DNA of 64,000 bases from Paralithodes platypus (lineage: Eukaryota > Arthropoda > Malacostraca > Decapoda > Lithodidae): positions 21,941,297-22,005,296 of the forward strand of contig CM064519.1 of the NCBI GenBank assembly GCA_032716605.1. Direction: 5' to 3'. Shown here one piece after another: positions 1 to 10,823 of the stretch. Made by a program: the position numbers and the translations under genes. The notes under the pieces were generated by a model, which worked only from the letters and a program-made list of their open reading frames with translations, made no database searches and was not told the origin of the DNA. The first letter of the stretch is position 1, and the number at the start of each line of letters is the position of its first letter.

Positions 1-504
1 GCCGAGGGTTGTAATTATTTCCAAACACTATATATTGATGAAAACTAACAGGGAAAAATAAAAAAATCCATGGGAAAATTGGTGACCATCTTAGGCCTAT
101 TTAGTTTTTCCGCCAATTTCAGTATCAATATTTGTTCAGATGTTAGGTTCGGGATCACGAAGAAAATGGGCGAATTTTGGCACACTGTCTATGTGAGTAT
201 ATTATAAGGATTCCATAGAGCTTCACTTTCCCTAATACATTATGTATAATAACGCTGCGAGTCTATTCCCTATAATTATCTCGATTTTGTTTATAGTTCA
301 ATTAAAGTATGCACTTGATATAGGTTTTTCTAGTTAAATTGAAGTACAGTATAATATGCACTGTTATGGGTACACGACTTGTTATGGAAGTCAATTTTAT
401 TTACGATAACGGCAGGTACACATAATCTGTGCTGCCAATTGACCCCTTGCGAGTTTCAGGCTATAAGAAGGCAGAGCTGTAAATATCGATGCAAAACATA
501 AATG
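1..504. other. AT-rich stretch, no gene seen
   Basis: No reading frame with a recognisable motif and no repeat shared with the rest of the window was found. The only translated frame overlapping it belongs to the retrotransposon remnant that follows. Confidence 0.4.
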
Positions 505-735
505 CAGTAACGATTTCGCTTCTAAATTACGATGTCCATTACTTAATACCTTACATTTGTCTACATTGAAACTCCTCTGCCAATTTATGGACCACTCATG
601 CAAATGATAGAGATCCTTTTGAAGACATTCCCTGTCGCTAGCTGAATATTATCCTACCCATTTTAGTATCATCAGCAAATTTACTGATCCTACTCTTTAT
701 GCCCGAACATCTTTCTGGCAAAAGGTACACGGGTG
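505..735 (-). pseudogene. CR1-like reverse transcriptase remnant
   Basis: On the minus strand the sequence reads SKFADDTKMG, the FADD catalytic box of a CR1-type reverse transcriptase. After a stop and a frameshift it continues as LHEWSINWQRSFNVDKCKVL, the conserved W-x-x-x-FN-x-x-K-C-K segment that follows the active site in CR1 elements. The same two blocks appear, better preserved, in the CR1 copy at 21.6-24.8 kb. Only about 75 residues are left. The endonuclease and the 3' end are missing, so this is a dead fragment. Confidence 0.8.
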
Positions 736-1302
736 GTTAGGAACTGTAGAAGTAGGTTTATTCTGGGACATGTTGCTGGTTGAATGGCTTAGCATATTCT
801 GACCTCAATCCTGTAGGATAATGTAGTGCACATATGGTTCAAAGTGTACCGTTTTATATATATTAGGCTAATCAAAATTTCACTCAACTTTCGTTAATCC
901 ATAGCAGATATTATATGAACTCGGCCGGGTATATTATAAATTTAGACCCCCACCTCAGCCACCTGAGACCGATCGATACTACAGTAATCAAGACAACACA
1001 CATGTGTGTTCACGAATCGGGTTGGTCAAGATTATTTGGTTTATAGGCTATTAGTTTATAAAACCTAGCTTAACATTATGGTAATTAACCTTAATATTAC
1101 GTGTATATAAAACATAAATTTTGATCGGTCGAACAGACATTCGCTCGAATAGGAACAAATTCGCTCGACTGTGCATCCGCTCGATCAGGAATTCGCTCGA
1201 AATGACTCGCATTCCTGATACATACCGGGCATACATATACAGTACATACCGTGCATACATATACATACCTTTCAGTCATATACATACAAGAGATACGGAG
1301 TT
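706..1302. other. Non-coding stretch, nothing recognised
   Basis: It contains a small cluster of CGCTCGA motifs near 1140-1200 and a loose ATACATACC-type repeat at 1210-1270. No gene-like frame was seen. Confidence 0.35.
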
Positions 1303-1310
1303 AAATCTAC

Positions 1311-1693
1311 GGTCAATATACAGGAGCCAGGAGGCGCTACAATATAGGTAGCAATATGCTAATGGTAGTTTTGGGTTCCTATCATCATATGCTTCATTTC
1401 TATATACTTGTTATCCCCGGGGGGAAAAAAAAAATCTTGGGTTTTTTATTTGTTTATTGGATTTTTGTTTTATTTATTTTTTATTAACCTAACCAAAAAA
1501 CCTAACCTAACCTAAATGTATTTGGGGGCTATTAGGTTAGGTTAGGCTAATGACCAAAACAAAAAATCCCAAGATTTTTTTTTTTGTTTCCCGGGGATAA
1601 AAAGTATATAGAAATGAAGCATATGATGATAGGAACCCAAAACTACCATTATAATTTTTCTACCTATATTGTAGCGCCTCCTGTATATTGACC
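1311..1693. mobile_element. Palindromic MITE with perfect 8-bp target duplication
   Basis: The two arms, each about 150 bp, are inverted copies: the left end GGTCAATATACAGGAG is mirrored by CTGTATATTGACC at the right end. The 8 bases AAATCTAC flank both ends exactly (1303-1310 and 1694-1701). An 8-bp duplication is typical of hAT, Merlin or P superfamilies. The ends do not start with CAG, so Merlin is as likely as hAT. The left arm carries a 7-bp internal duplication. The loop (about 1480-1550) has TTAGG/CCTAA runs on both sides. There is no coding capacity, so it would have been mobilised in trans. Confidence 0.85.
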
Positions 1694-1701
1694 AAATCTA
1701 C

Positions 1702-2572
1702 TAATAAGGCATAGATATAGTTATAATTACCCCCCCCCCCCCTACTCCCCACACACAAACACACACTTTACCCCCCCCCCCCCCCCCCCCCTCACTCTCA
1801 CTCGTAGTTTCTCATACAAACACACCGGCAAACAATTTCTGTCACATACACCATGAGACTAATTTCTTATAAAGTTGTAGGTAGGCATACAGTAGGTTAT
1901 CGAGAAACTCATTATTATTGTTGGTTCACATATTGTTTTCGTTTTGTCATTAAAGGGTCTCAGTATGTATCACGCCAGTAAGCTACTGTAGGCCTATACA
2001 AAACACTATAGGCCTAAATGTCAACAACACTAAAACTCATTGCATCACTGTCGCCACCTGCCCTATAGGATAAATTAACCTGTGTACCTTCATGCAATGA
2101 CAATGTGCAAGTTTATGAAGGACTATTGTAGCCTATGGCCGAGGGTTTGATGAAATATAATTTACCTCCGATTCCTAGTATAGGCCTTCCAAATCTGAAT
2201 AAAAACCGCCTGAATAGTTAAAAATGCGTCCTAATACCGAAAGGGTTAAATCCATATTGCTCTGTCTAGAAATATTAGGTATTTGGCTAGGGTGGTTATG
2301 AGTATTTTTAAGATAGATGGCGTAGGCCTATAGCGAATAAATTGCAATGGCAACGTTGGTATAGCCTAACTGGCTGTACCGGTATGGTAGTGATTTAAAG
2401 GCCAGGTGGGAAGATAATAATGGCGGCTTTTAAATCATTGCCATGGTGGTTTAAAGAGTTAAATGTAATAGGCGGCCTTGGAATAGTTGTTTAATGGTGA
2501 TTATTAGAAGACGGTGATTTGCACTGTCGTTGACGTTGGAGCAGAACAAATAAAACGAGGAACAGCACAGAC
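1702..2572. other. Presumed intron of the M13 gene, with two poly-C tracts
   Basis: This lies downstream (minus strand) of the splice donor of the M13 exon. Poly-C runs occur at about 1731-1742 and 1773-1792. I looked for the next expected M13 block (CDDFYQFACG-like) on the minus strand and did not find it. Confidence 0.4.
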
Positions 2573-3124
2573 CTGAGCAGAAGCGCGGAGACAGTCCGGT
2601 GTGAGGCAGACGTTCATGGAGCTCCTGTCTAGGTCCCGGGGCCACAGCACAGCCATCACCAGCAGCGCCCCCAGCAGGAGCAGACACAGGGCCCCCGTCA
2701 GGAGAAGCAGCAGGAGCCCTTTCTTGGTCAGGCCGTGGCTGTGGGCGACTTTCTGCAGCTTCCCGGGTTTTCCCTTGGTGATATCATCTTCGTCTTCGTC
2801 CGGTATTGGGTACTTGACATGTGTGAGCATGGTATCAGTGGGGGCGGCGGACTCTGCATCATGATCGGCCATGTGGTGGTGATGGTACTGGACAGAGCCG
2901 CGTTTGTTACCGTTGGGTCCGCCCTTGTTGATGTCTCCGTTGAGGGACAGCGGAGGAAAGTCTATGTTAGTCTCCAACACCCGGACCGGAGACTCCCCAG
3001 CACGTCTCATAATGGTAGTGGCGGCGCTGTTGTCTACACTGGTGTCGTCTTCACCGTCTGATGGCTCCCGGCCTCCTAAAGAGTTTGCCCTCACCCACAC
3101 GTTAGATAACTGCTTGTTAGACAT
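2573..3124 (-). CDS. Neprilysin/ECE-like M13 metallopeptidase, first coding exon (partial)
   Basis: This 184-residue exon encodes the start of a type II membrane zinc endopeptidase; such enzymes trim extracellular peptides. Residues 1-135 form a hydrophilic cytoplasmic tail with a four-His run (81-84) and an acidic DEDEDD patch (109-114). Residues 136-161 are a Leu-rich membrane anchor. Residues 170-184 contain C-L-T-P-D-C, the paired cysteines that open the M13 ectodomain in neprilysin and ECE proteins. An in-frame TGA directly precedes the ATG, which fixes the start. Reading stays open to 2504, but the family match stops at Gln184, where CAG|GT gives a phase-0 donor (GT at 2571-2572). The HExxH and ExxxD zinc-site exons must lie beyond the window's left edge, so activity cannot be judged. 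Neprilysin versus ECE cannot be decided from this piece. Confidence 0.85.
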
Positions 3125-3600
3125 TCAACATCATAAGTAACACTTGTTAATTATACTTTGTTGCTACATACCTTAACATGTACTCATTTGCAAACACAAC
3201 TTTAGTAAACTTAGACTTAGTAGCCTAATTAAAAAAAAAATGTACCCGAAAATGTTTCGGTAATAACTCTTATGTATGACACACAACCACTTTCTCCTTA
3301 GGTCATCACTTCACATTATCAGCACATACGCGGTATGAATCACAACTTCAATGTGTAGGCGGAAGATGCCAAAGCTACGGGTGTTCTAGCGAGGGAGGGA
3401 CGCGTGGAGAGATGCGAGAGAGGAGCGCGAGTAACAACCTACCCACACTAGTGCTCCAGGGAAACTGAGCATGAGAAGCCGTCTCTGGGTCAGTAAAGTT
3501 AGCGCCAAGACTCGCCACCAGAGGGAAGGCGTCGCTGGATGGTTTACTCCCAGCATCACATACTTCATACAATTAGTATTTTCATTATAGTGGTTAGTAC
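3125..3600 (-). promoter_or_regulatory. Possible 5' UTR/promoter of the M13 gene
   Basis: Upstream of the M13 start, 3360-3560 is clearly richer in GC and CpG (GCGCGAG, ACGCGT) than its AT-rich surroundings. Its position fits a promoter or an untranslated first exon. No TATA box or initiator could be assigned. The frames crossing it have no recognised motif. Confidence 0.25.
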
Positions 3601-4523
3601 TTTATGAATTTTCGATTATTATTCTTTATAATTCCAAATATTGTATCTGTTAATTTTCTTCCACTGACGGTAGCCAACTTTTAGATAATGTGTTTGCATT
3701 GTCCTGACTATTCAGACTAAAATAGGTTTACTGTTCATTATTATGACTGAATTTGTGTTTTGACCTTTAAGAAAAGCCTTTCTTAAAATCTGGATGAAAT
3801 ATACTGGCCATAACATCTCTAGAATATAATTATATAACACTGAGTATTACTTTGTAGTACCTCTCCCCCCCCCAAAAAAAAAACACACAACACACACACG
3901 TACATTTAATGAAAACTATTTGTTTTGACATTCTGTTACTCTACCTTGGAATTATATTTGTTATTGTACTTGTACGCCACTACATTAATTTCAATAACTT
4001 AATGTAAATAAATATAATATCTATCTCTCAATCTACCGGTATGTACTAGATGGCTATTATTTTGTTGTTGAAATTCGTTGGTCTATTATATGAGAAGCAT
4101 TCACCTACTGTATGTACTTAATGTACAAAACCTATAGCATGCGTAATAATTATTAGCAGCCAAATACTTGTATAATTTTACATAAATTGATTATGGGTTA
4201 GGTTAAGATATATCAAGTTGTGTCATATGCAGGAGATACAGTAGTTGTGCTAATAATATACGTATCTGAATACAGTTTTATTGTTTACTTCGGTAGATAT
4301 AAGTACTTTATTTATCAATTATTTAGTTTCCCCAACCCACCCACACCAAGTTGCCCGCCCTTTGCGGGTTCCTCAAGGAACTGAACAGAACTTTTAATTG
4401 TGTATAGATTTATCTTGTTAACATCATGTGTTTATTTTTTTATTTATTTATTTTTACTAACCGTAGTAGGCTCTTTTAATCCACTGTATTATAATTGTAC
4501 TTATACTCTACTGGGTCCACAAT
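3601..4523. other. AT-rich stretch, nothing recognised
   Basis: Intergenic-looking sequence with a short poly-C/poly-A stretch near 3868-3884. No reading frame with a family motif was seen. Confidence 0.35.
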
Positions 4524-4528
4524 TTAAT

Positions 4529-4563
4529 ATATATATATATATAGCCTATATATATATATATAC

Positions 4564-4611
<48 letters not shown>
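4529..4611. repeat. (TA)n microsatellite
   Basis: A nearly pure TA dinucleotide tract interrupted by two short GC-containing interruptions. Tyr/Ile-rich frames across it are by-products. Confidence 0.95.
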
Positions 4612-4612
<1 letters not shown>

Positions 4613-4613
<1 letters not shown>

Positions 4614-4925
4614 TGCACTCGCTAGGCGTGCTATGGCCTCGATATATGCGTTTTGGAGTGATTGCATGCTGGGTTGTGGAAAACTAGTTGAATAGTATAA
4701 GGTAGAGTCATCAGCATATGAGTGGGTAGAATTAGCAAGAGGTACAGTTGATATCATTAATTAATAGTATTCAAATAACTGGAAACAGGACAGAACCCTG
4801 AGGAACACCGGAGTTAATAAGTTGAGGAAGTGAGCGATGGCCGTCCACAACTGCAGCTATGGTACGGTCAGAAAGGAAATTAGAGACAAAGGCAAAGCTG
4901 GCAAAGTTAGTATAAATTGCCTGAA
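4613..4925 (-). pseudogene. Jockey-like reverse transcriptase fragment
   Basis: Minus-strand frames give SNFLSDRTIAAVVDG, then SGVPQGSVL, and in another frame HSYADDSTLYYSTSF. These are the consecutive palm-domain boxes of a non-LTR reverse transcriptase. YADDSTL and its context match the longer copy at 55.9-57.3 kb, so both belong to one family. A frame change between the boxes and the loss of all flanking domains show it is dead. The (TA)n tract abuts its downstream end. Confidence 0.75.
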
Positions 4926-5005
4926 AATGCCACCAACTACCAAAACCATAACAAATGATGACAAACACCACCACCATAACCCCCAAGAAGTTAGATCAGC
5001 TAGTG

Positions 5006-5369
5006 TTAAGAGGGCCCACCTCGCTTATTTTATCTTTCTCTCCCTCTCTGTTTGACTTGTACCCATTTGGTCCCATTCAGCCTACTGTTTGAAGACGTTT
5101 ACCCCCATCCAGGAGTCAATATTTTCCTGGCGAGCGGTAGCAAGCCAGCAAATATGTATTTTTGTTTTGACAGCAAGCTAAATTTGTACATTTTTCGATA
5201 GAAAAATTTCTACGGCGAAGCCGGATTTCTCCATACAATGCTGGCTCGCTATCGCTCGCCAGGAAGAAATCGACACCTGGATGGGGATAAACGTCTTAAA
5301 ACAGTTAGCTGAATGGATACAAGCCAGAGAAAAGGAGAGAAAGAGAAAAAAGCATTTAACCCTCCTTAA
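5006..5369. mobile_element. TTAA element, family A (copy 1)
   Basis: This inverted-repeat element is bounded by TTAA on both sides. Both arms carry CTGGCGAGCGATAGCGAGCC-like blocks in opposite orientation. The centre holds a GC hairpin (GGCGAAGCC) followed by an A/T run. Six further copies are in the window. The TTAA target site points to piggyBac-type mobilisation, but no transposase is encoded. Confidence 0.85.
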
Positions 5370-5508
5370 AATCGTCTGTCGTCAGCGGTAATAGCCTCAG
5401 ACATTGAGTGTGTAGACAAAATCAAGGGTATGAAAAGGGTGTATGTGTTTGTTGAGTATTTATTTATAGTGATTCACCTCTATCCCAATATTAGACGGGT
5501 TTATTATT

Positions 5509-5718
5509 ATAGTCTATTCCCTGTAAATAGGCGAGAAATCATGAACTCTAGCCTCCGTAACTCAAAAACGACTAGAGTAATCGAGCTAATATGTCTACCA
5601 TTTGGGAAGAGTCAGTCAAGGAATAGACGTGGAAATGTAAAGCCAATTTGCTCTAGCCATTTTTGAGTTACAGATCATAACGGTCATTATTTCTCGCCAA
5701 CTTACAGCAAATAGACTA
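5509..5718. repeat. Short inverted-repeat element, family E (copy 1)
   Basis: It begins TAGTCTATT with a GGCGAGAAAT block and ends in the reverse complement of both (TTTCTCGCC, AATAGACTA). Related copies lie at 33.35-33.75 kb. It has no coding capacity. The target duplication is not clear (perhaps TA), so the superfamily is unassigned. Confidence 0.7.
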
Positions 5719-5754
5719 CAACATACCATTATAAGGGTAGATGATTATGGACAC

Positions 5755-5969
5755 TTAACCCCTTCTGTACAGGTGATGTACTTTTCATTATATTTTGGCA
5801 ACTATTAGACGATTTTGTTCAGCTTAGGAAGGATGTCTACTCAATGAAAAGCTTCGTACTGTCTCAATTCATCTATTAAGCTACCATATATCCTTCCTAA
5901 GCTTAATAAAATCGTCTAAATATAGCTGAAATCAAATAATAAAGACGTCGCCTGTACAGAAGGGGTTAA
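5755..5969. mobile_element. TTAA element, family D (copy 1)
   Basis: The ends are TTAACCCCTTCTGTACAGG and its inverse, with an inner inverted pair (ACGATTTTGTTCAGCTTAGG and CCTAAGCTTAATAAAATCGT). It is about 215 bp long and non-coding. The CCC next to TTAA resembles piggyBac termini. Confidence 0.85.
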
Positions 5970-6035
5970 GTCTAGTTTCTGAATTCAATGGGACAGAGCC
6001 TAAAAATATTACGAAAAAAACTTGCTCGTCGAAAA

Positions 6036-6792
6036 TTGTCGGAACAAGTGGTGGTGTAACAATGGCTTTACCGCAGGATATGTACTGACGATCACTCATT
6101 GTCGGAACAAGTGGTGGTGTAACACTGGCTTTACCGCAGGATATGTACTGACGATCACTCATTGGCGGAACAAGTGGTGGTGTAACACTGGCATTACCGC
6201 AGGATATGTACTGACGATCACTCATTGGCGGAACAAGTGGTGGTGTAACACTGGCTTTACCGCAGGATATGTACTGACGATCACTCATTGTCGGAACAAG
6301 TGGTGGTGTAACACTGGCTTTACCGCAGGATATGTACTGACGATCACTCATTGTCGGAACAAGTGGTGGTGTAACACTGGCTTTACCGCAGGATATGTAC
6401 TGACGATCACTCATTGTCGGAACAAGTGGTGGTGTAACACTGGCTTTACCGCAGGATATGTACTGAGGATCACTCATTGTCGGAACAAGTGGTGGTGTAA
6501 CACTGGCTTTACCGCAGGATATGTACTGACGATCACTCATTGGCGGAACAAGTGGTGGTGTAACACTGGCTTTACCGCAGGATATGTACTGACGATCACT
6601 CATTGGCGGAACAAGTGGTGGTGTAACACTGGCTTTACCGCAGGATATGTACTGACGATCACTCATTGGCGGAACAAGTGGTGGTGTAACACTGGCTTTA
6701 CCGCAGGATATGTACTGACGATCACTCATTGGCGGAACAAGTGGTGGTGTAACACTGGCTTTACCGCAGGATGTGTACTGACGATCACTCAT
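6036..6792. repeat. 63-bp minisatellite, 12 copies, open on both strands
   Basis: Twelve tandem 63-bp units sit in constant register. Because 63 is a multiple of three and the unit has no stop in these frames, it yields 268-codon (plus) and 287-codon (minus) open frames that run through. The plus frame repeats CRNKWWCNTG, with Cys/Trp alternation at the first position from a T/G change. The frames show no signal peptide or known domain, and both strands are open equally, so a protein is unlikely. It directly follows the family-D element. Confidence 0.9.
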
Positions 6793-6851
6793 CAACTGGC
6801 CCTAACTTGGAGTTTGCTGCAGAGTTGATTGATTGATGGCATTACATAAAC

Positions 6852-7234
6852 TTAAGGGGAGTCACCAGCTTTTGTTTATCTTTCTCTCCTTTTCTTTCTT
6901 TCCCTGGCTTGTATCCATTCGGCCCCATTCAACCAACTGTTTTAAGATGTTTATCCCTATCCAGGTGTCGATTTCTTCCTGGCGAGCGATAGCGAGCCAA
7001 TATTGTATGGAGAAATCCGGCTTCGCCGGAGACATTTTTCTATCGAAAAATTTACAAATTTAGCTTGCTGTCAAAACAAAAATATATATATGCTGGCTCG
7101 CTACCGCTCGCCAGGAAAATATTGACACCTGGATGAGGGTAAACATCTTAAAACAGTAGGCTGAATGGGGCCGAATGGATACAAGCCAAAGAGAGAGGGA
7201 GAGAAAGAAACAAAAGCGAGGTGGGCTCCCGTAA
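6852..7234. mobile_element. TTAA element, family A (copy 2)
   Basis: Same architecture as the copy at 5006. The left TTAA is intact and the right one is decayed to GTAA. The central hairpin reads CCGGCTTCGCCGG, a perfect stem with a TTC loop. Both arms keep the TGGCTCGCTA/TAGCGAGCCA blocks. Confidence 0.85.
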
Positions 7235-7489
7235 TTAGCAGAGAATGTAAGTTAGGCTGGTCATTGCTAAGCTAACTACAATCGTCTGGCGGTACCTGGA
7301 CTACAATGAACTCGGCACAGGTGTGAACAAGATAATTGAAAATATATATTATCGACTCATTGAATGGTATTAGCGTGACTTGACTGAAAGGTCCATCCTG
7401 AATAAATGTGAAGCCGAATACGACATTTTGCGTTTCTTATTATTAATATTATTAACTTTTTCATTAAGATCTTCAGCCTTATTAACTTT

Positions 7490-7870
7490 TTTATTAAGAG
7501 CTTCATCCCTAGACTTCCATCAAGCTAAACAAAAAAATAATAAAAACACAAATAAACATAACTTCGAGATAAACTTGTGCATTTTTTGGGTAGAAAAAAG
7601 CCCCGGTTCCTGCTAAATTGCAGGCTCATTATCGCTCGTCGGGAATATAATCAACACCTAATATTTGTTTTCTACATTCCAACTACTCCCTCTCGGGCAT
7701 AGGCTGAGAGCCTGTACATTCAACCGTACATTTAACCATGGTAAAGAGACTAGTCTTTATACCATGCATTCAACGGTGAAGCCCGTGAGGTCTCGCTAAG
7801 CTAATCGGGCGAGTCATAAAATCTCAATACTAATGGGGCTTAGCATGAGGGAGAAGGGGGTGCAGAACCC
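7490..7870 (-). mobile_element. TTAA element, family B remnant, interrupted
   Basis: Left part (to about 7660): the CTTCCATCAAGCTA block, the A-rich linker, CGAGATAAACTTGTGCA and the GGCTCATTATCGCTCG core of family B in minus orientation. Right part (7813-7870): AAAATCTCAATACTAATGGGGC..GAGGGAGAAGGGGG, the family's end. A SINE tail lies between them. The ends are decayed and no TTAA pair is left. Confidence 0.65.
7672..7796 (-). repeat. SINE 3' fragment
   Basis: The reverse complement matches the last about 125 bp of the tRNA-derived SINE at 12.7 and 19.5 kb: GACCTCACGGGC, then GGGAGTAGTTGGAAT. It sits inside the family-B remnant, so it was inserted later. It is 5'-truncated and lacks the tRNA-like head. 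Confidence 0.7.
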
Positions 7871-8417
7871 CCCACCCCACCCACACACACACACACACAC
7901 CACCCTTAAGCTGCATATAACGATCTGGCGTCAGGTGGGCTATAATATTTTAACGTTATTCTGAATGAAACCCAAACCCTTCTAAAGTTCCGGAAGGGTT
8001 AATTATGAGTTATATGTGGCACCTCAGTCTGGCATTATCCCATTAAGGTTAATTATGGCCTCGTATATTACCCCAATTAAAGTGTTATAATGAGTACGGT
8101 ATCAATTAAATCACTCATTTACATAACAATTAATATTATATACCGCGTATTGATTATTCATTTTTCATGGAATTCTCGATTGTCATTAGTGGGTGGATGA
8201 AGGAGTTACAAGGAATAGTTAGCGTGTCAAAGGCCTTGTGGTCAATTTCTGGGAGATATTTTAAAATAAAATAAAAATATTGAAAGATACCCTATGCAAA
8301 ATACTTTATACTATTTTCGTAAGCTGCTCTACTGAAAATAATTGTATTATTTTCAAGAGAAGTAAATTCCAGGTAGAACAGATCTTGTATGTGAGAAAAT
8401 GTCCTCACGTATCACTT
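7871..8417. other. Stretch with no gene seen
   Basis: AT-rich non-coding sequence after a short (CA)n tract at 7880-7902. Nothing was recognised. Confidence 0.35.
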
Positions 8418-8756
8418 TTTAGGGGCGATGGGTAGTTTTTCTGGTCCCTTTTCTCCTTCGTGTTAAGCCCCATTTGCTTTGAGATAATAAGACGTTCGGT
8501 CCATTAATTTAGCGATTTTAACACCTTTTGCCTCATTTCGTTGTCAATTTTTAAGACCTTTCGTGCCATTTAGGTGTCGATTTTAAGAGGATCCGGCCTT
8601 CGACCGCGACATCTTTCTACCGAAAAATGTACACATTTATCCTGAAGGGGGGTCTAGAGGGTGTTTTTCTAAGCTTGATGGAGGTCTAGCGAGGAAACTA
8701 ACAAATAAAGGAATAAAGGAATTAATAAAAAAAAAACCCGGCCCATCTCCCTTTAA
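8418..8756 (+). mobile_element. TTAA element, family B (copy)
   Basis: The left end is decayed (TTTAGGGGCGATGGG) and the right end is intact (CCATCTCCCTTTAA). In between are the usual family-B blocks: GAGATAATAAGACG, TTAGGTGTCGATTTT, TTTCTACCGAAAAATGTACA, then AAGCTTGATGGAGGTCTAG. The GCGAGCGATAGCGAG core is deleted here. Confidence 0.8.
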
Positions 8757-9029
8757 ACTTTGTCATATCTAAGTTACAAACGAGCTTACGTGTTGTATTT
8801 ATCTTTAAGAAAAATATCTTGTTATAATATTGTTTTAAAATATTGTCAAACTCATTTAGTAGCCCATATGCTGCAAAAATGGGTCCTCACACCTTACATG
8901 TCTCAAATGAAAGGAAACCGAGAGCTTTCAACAGGTCCTCAGAGCTCAGCCTCCTAATCGATGGAATTTGTTTCGATGGGATTCTTTCTAATCGCTCGGT
9001 ATATGTCCTGAATTCTGGAAACTAGTACT

Positions 9030-9404
9030 GAATAACAAAATGGGATTTACTTGCCTGTTTATTTATCTTTCAATATTTATTGTAGTTTCCTCCCTAGAAC
9101 TCCAGCTAGCTTAAGCAAATACCCCCCCCCCCCCTTTCAAGATAAATTTGTACATTTTCGATAGAAACATTTCCTGGTCGAAGACCGGTTCCTCTTAAAA
9201 TTACAGGCTCGCTCAAGGCTCGCTATCGCTCGCCAGGAAAATTCGACACCTAAATGGCACGAAAAGTCTTGATATCGATAAAGAAATGGGACGAAAGGTC
9301 TTAAAATCGACAAACCAATGGAACAAACAACTTCAAATCTCAAAACTACTGGGGCTAAACATGAGGGAGAAGGGTGACTAGAAAAATTACCCATCTCCCC
9401 TTAC
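9030..9404 (-). mobile_element. TTAA element, family B (copy)
   Basis: Minus-orientation copy with AGTTTCCTCCCTAGA, a poly-C expanded middle (9122-9134), the GGCTCGCTATCGCTCGCCAGG core and the terminal CCATCTCCCCTTAC (TTAA to TTAC). The left boundary is uncertain by about 10 bp. Confidence 0.8.
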
Positions 9405-9546
9405 TCGTGTATTGAAACTGTCTCGCTATATAGCTTAATAATTAATGGTATTTTTTCTCGTATACTTCAATGTACTGCATAGGTATCTTTAGGTTTCTGA
9501 TAACTAGAACACCCAAAACCTCTTCAGAGTCAGGTATTTACATGTA

Positions 9547-9718
9547 CAGTCGGCTAAATAAGTGATGACGCGGCAACAAGTATATTTCGATCAATAATTG
9601 GTATCAGTACTATCTAAGTTGTTATTCATTGCTCCGAGTGAGATATACAAACATGTTCCTACAGCAAATAGCGAGCAAAACGTAATGACAGCGGCGACAA
9701 GACTTATTTGGTCTACCG
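9547..9718. mobile_element. Mariner/Tc1-like MITE, intact copy
   Basis: The terminal inverted repeats start CAGTCGGCTAAATAAGT and end ACTTATTTGGTCTACCG, flanked by TA on both sides (9545-9546, 9719-9720). CAGT ends with a TA target are the hallmark of Tc1/mariner elements. At 172 bp it cannot code for a transposase. Confidence 0.75.
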
Positions 9719-9916
9719 TACTACACATACAGTATACAGTATATATGAAAACTACAATGGACCAATGACAGATCCCTGTGAAAAATCAAAAATTTAACAG
9801 TAGTGCAATCCTAAGAAACGCCACAGCTCGTTGATGTACAGTCGCCAAATAAGTGATGTCTCGGCACCAGGTATATTTCGATCAATAATTGGTATCAGCA
9901 CTATCTAAGCATTACT

Positions 9917-10773
9917 GTATAGATACCTGTATAGACAGGTGGGATGCTTGCTAGCGGCGACCAAAAAGACCCTTTGCCAAGCGCTTGTTCAATGTCATTT
10001 TGACTATTCTGTGTCATCCTGGTACTCTGCATCATCTAAATCAGCACAGCACAAACTTCAGGTCACTCAAAATAAAATGGTTAGGTTCATGCTGAACCTA
10101 GGACCCAGATCACATGTTGGCCAGGAACAACTTCAGTCACTAGGTATGCTCAATGTCTCTGACAGGGCCAAACAAATCAGGCTCACTAATGCCTTCAAAA
10201 TTTTCTATGACAGAGCTCCAGAGTATCTTAAGAGTGATTTTGTTAAAGCAAATGAGAGGAGTGGACATAATACAAGAAACAGGATGTTTAATTTTAAGGT
10301 CCCGAGAATCCAAGGACAGGGTAAGCAAACATTCTTCTTCACTGCCATCAAAGACTGGAACGACCTACCCCAGTCAGTCCGTGAAAAGAGAACACTGTAT
10401 TCCTTCAGACGTAGCCTGAAGGAACACCTGAACCGGACAGCTGCGAGAAGGGAGCACCAAGCTTATGTCTACTACTAAATACGACATAAGAGATAGGCAA
10501 ACCAAACTGAAATTATTACTGATTACGGATTACTGATATTTACCATAGGATGTAAGGTATCTTATAATAACCCCCTAGAAATACTTTCTCTAAAGTATCT
10601 ATTTATTTTATTCTCCCCTTTTCCCCAGCTAACCTAATCCCACAAGGACCCCAATGGAAATACGCCTAACGGCCTTATTGGGCTATCCTTAGTTGGTATT
10701 ATGCAAAGCTGGTACATGTCATATTTATAACATACTATGTGGTACCAACTTTGTAAATTGCTAACTGAATAAA

Positions 10774-10823
<50 letters not shown>

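Noticed and set aside
1485..1545. A real telomere or telomere junction
   Set aside because: Only three to four TTAGG-like units, inside a transposon-like palindrome.
2504..2572. C-terminal 22 residues of the open frame after the M13 exon
   Set aside because: They follow a GT donor and do not match the M13 family, so they are intron sequence.
6022..6828. CRISPR-like array
   Set aside because: Units are continuous 63-bp tandem repeats without unique spacers, in a eukaryotic context.
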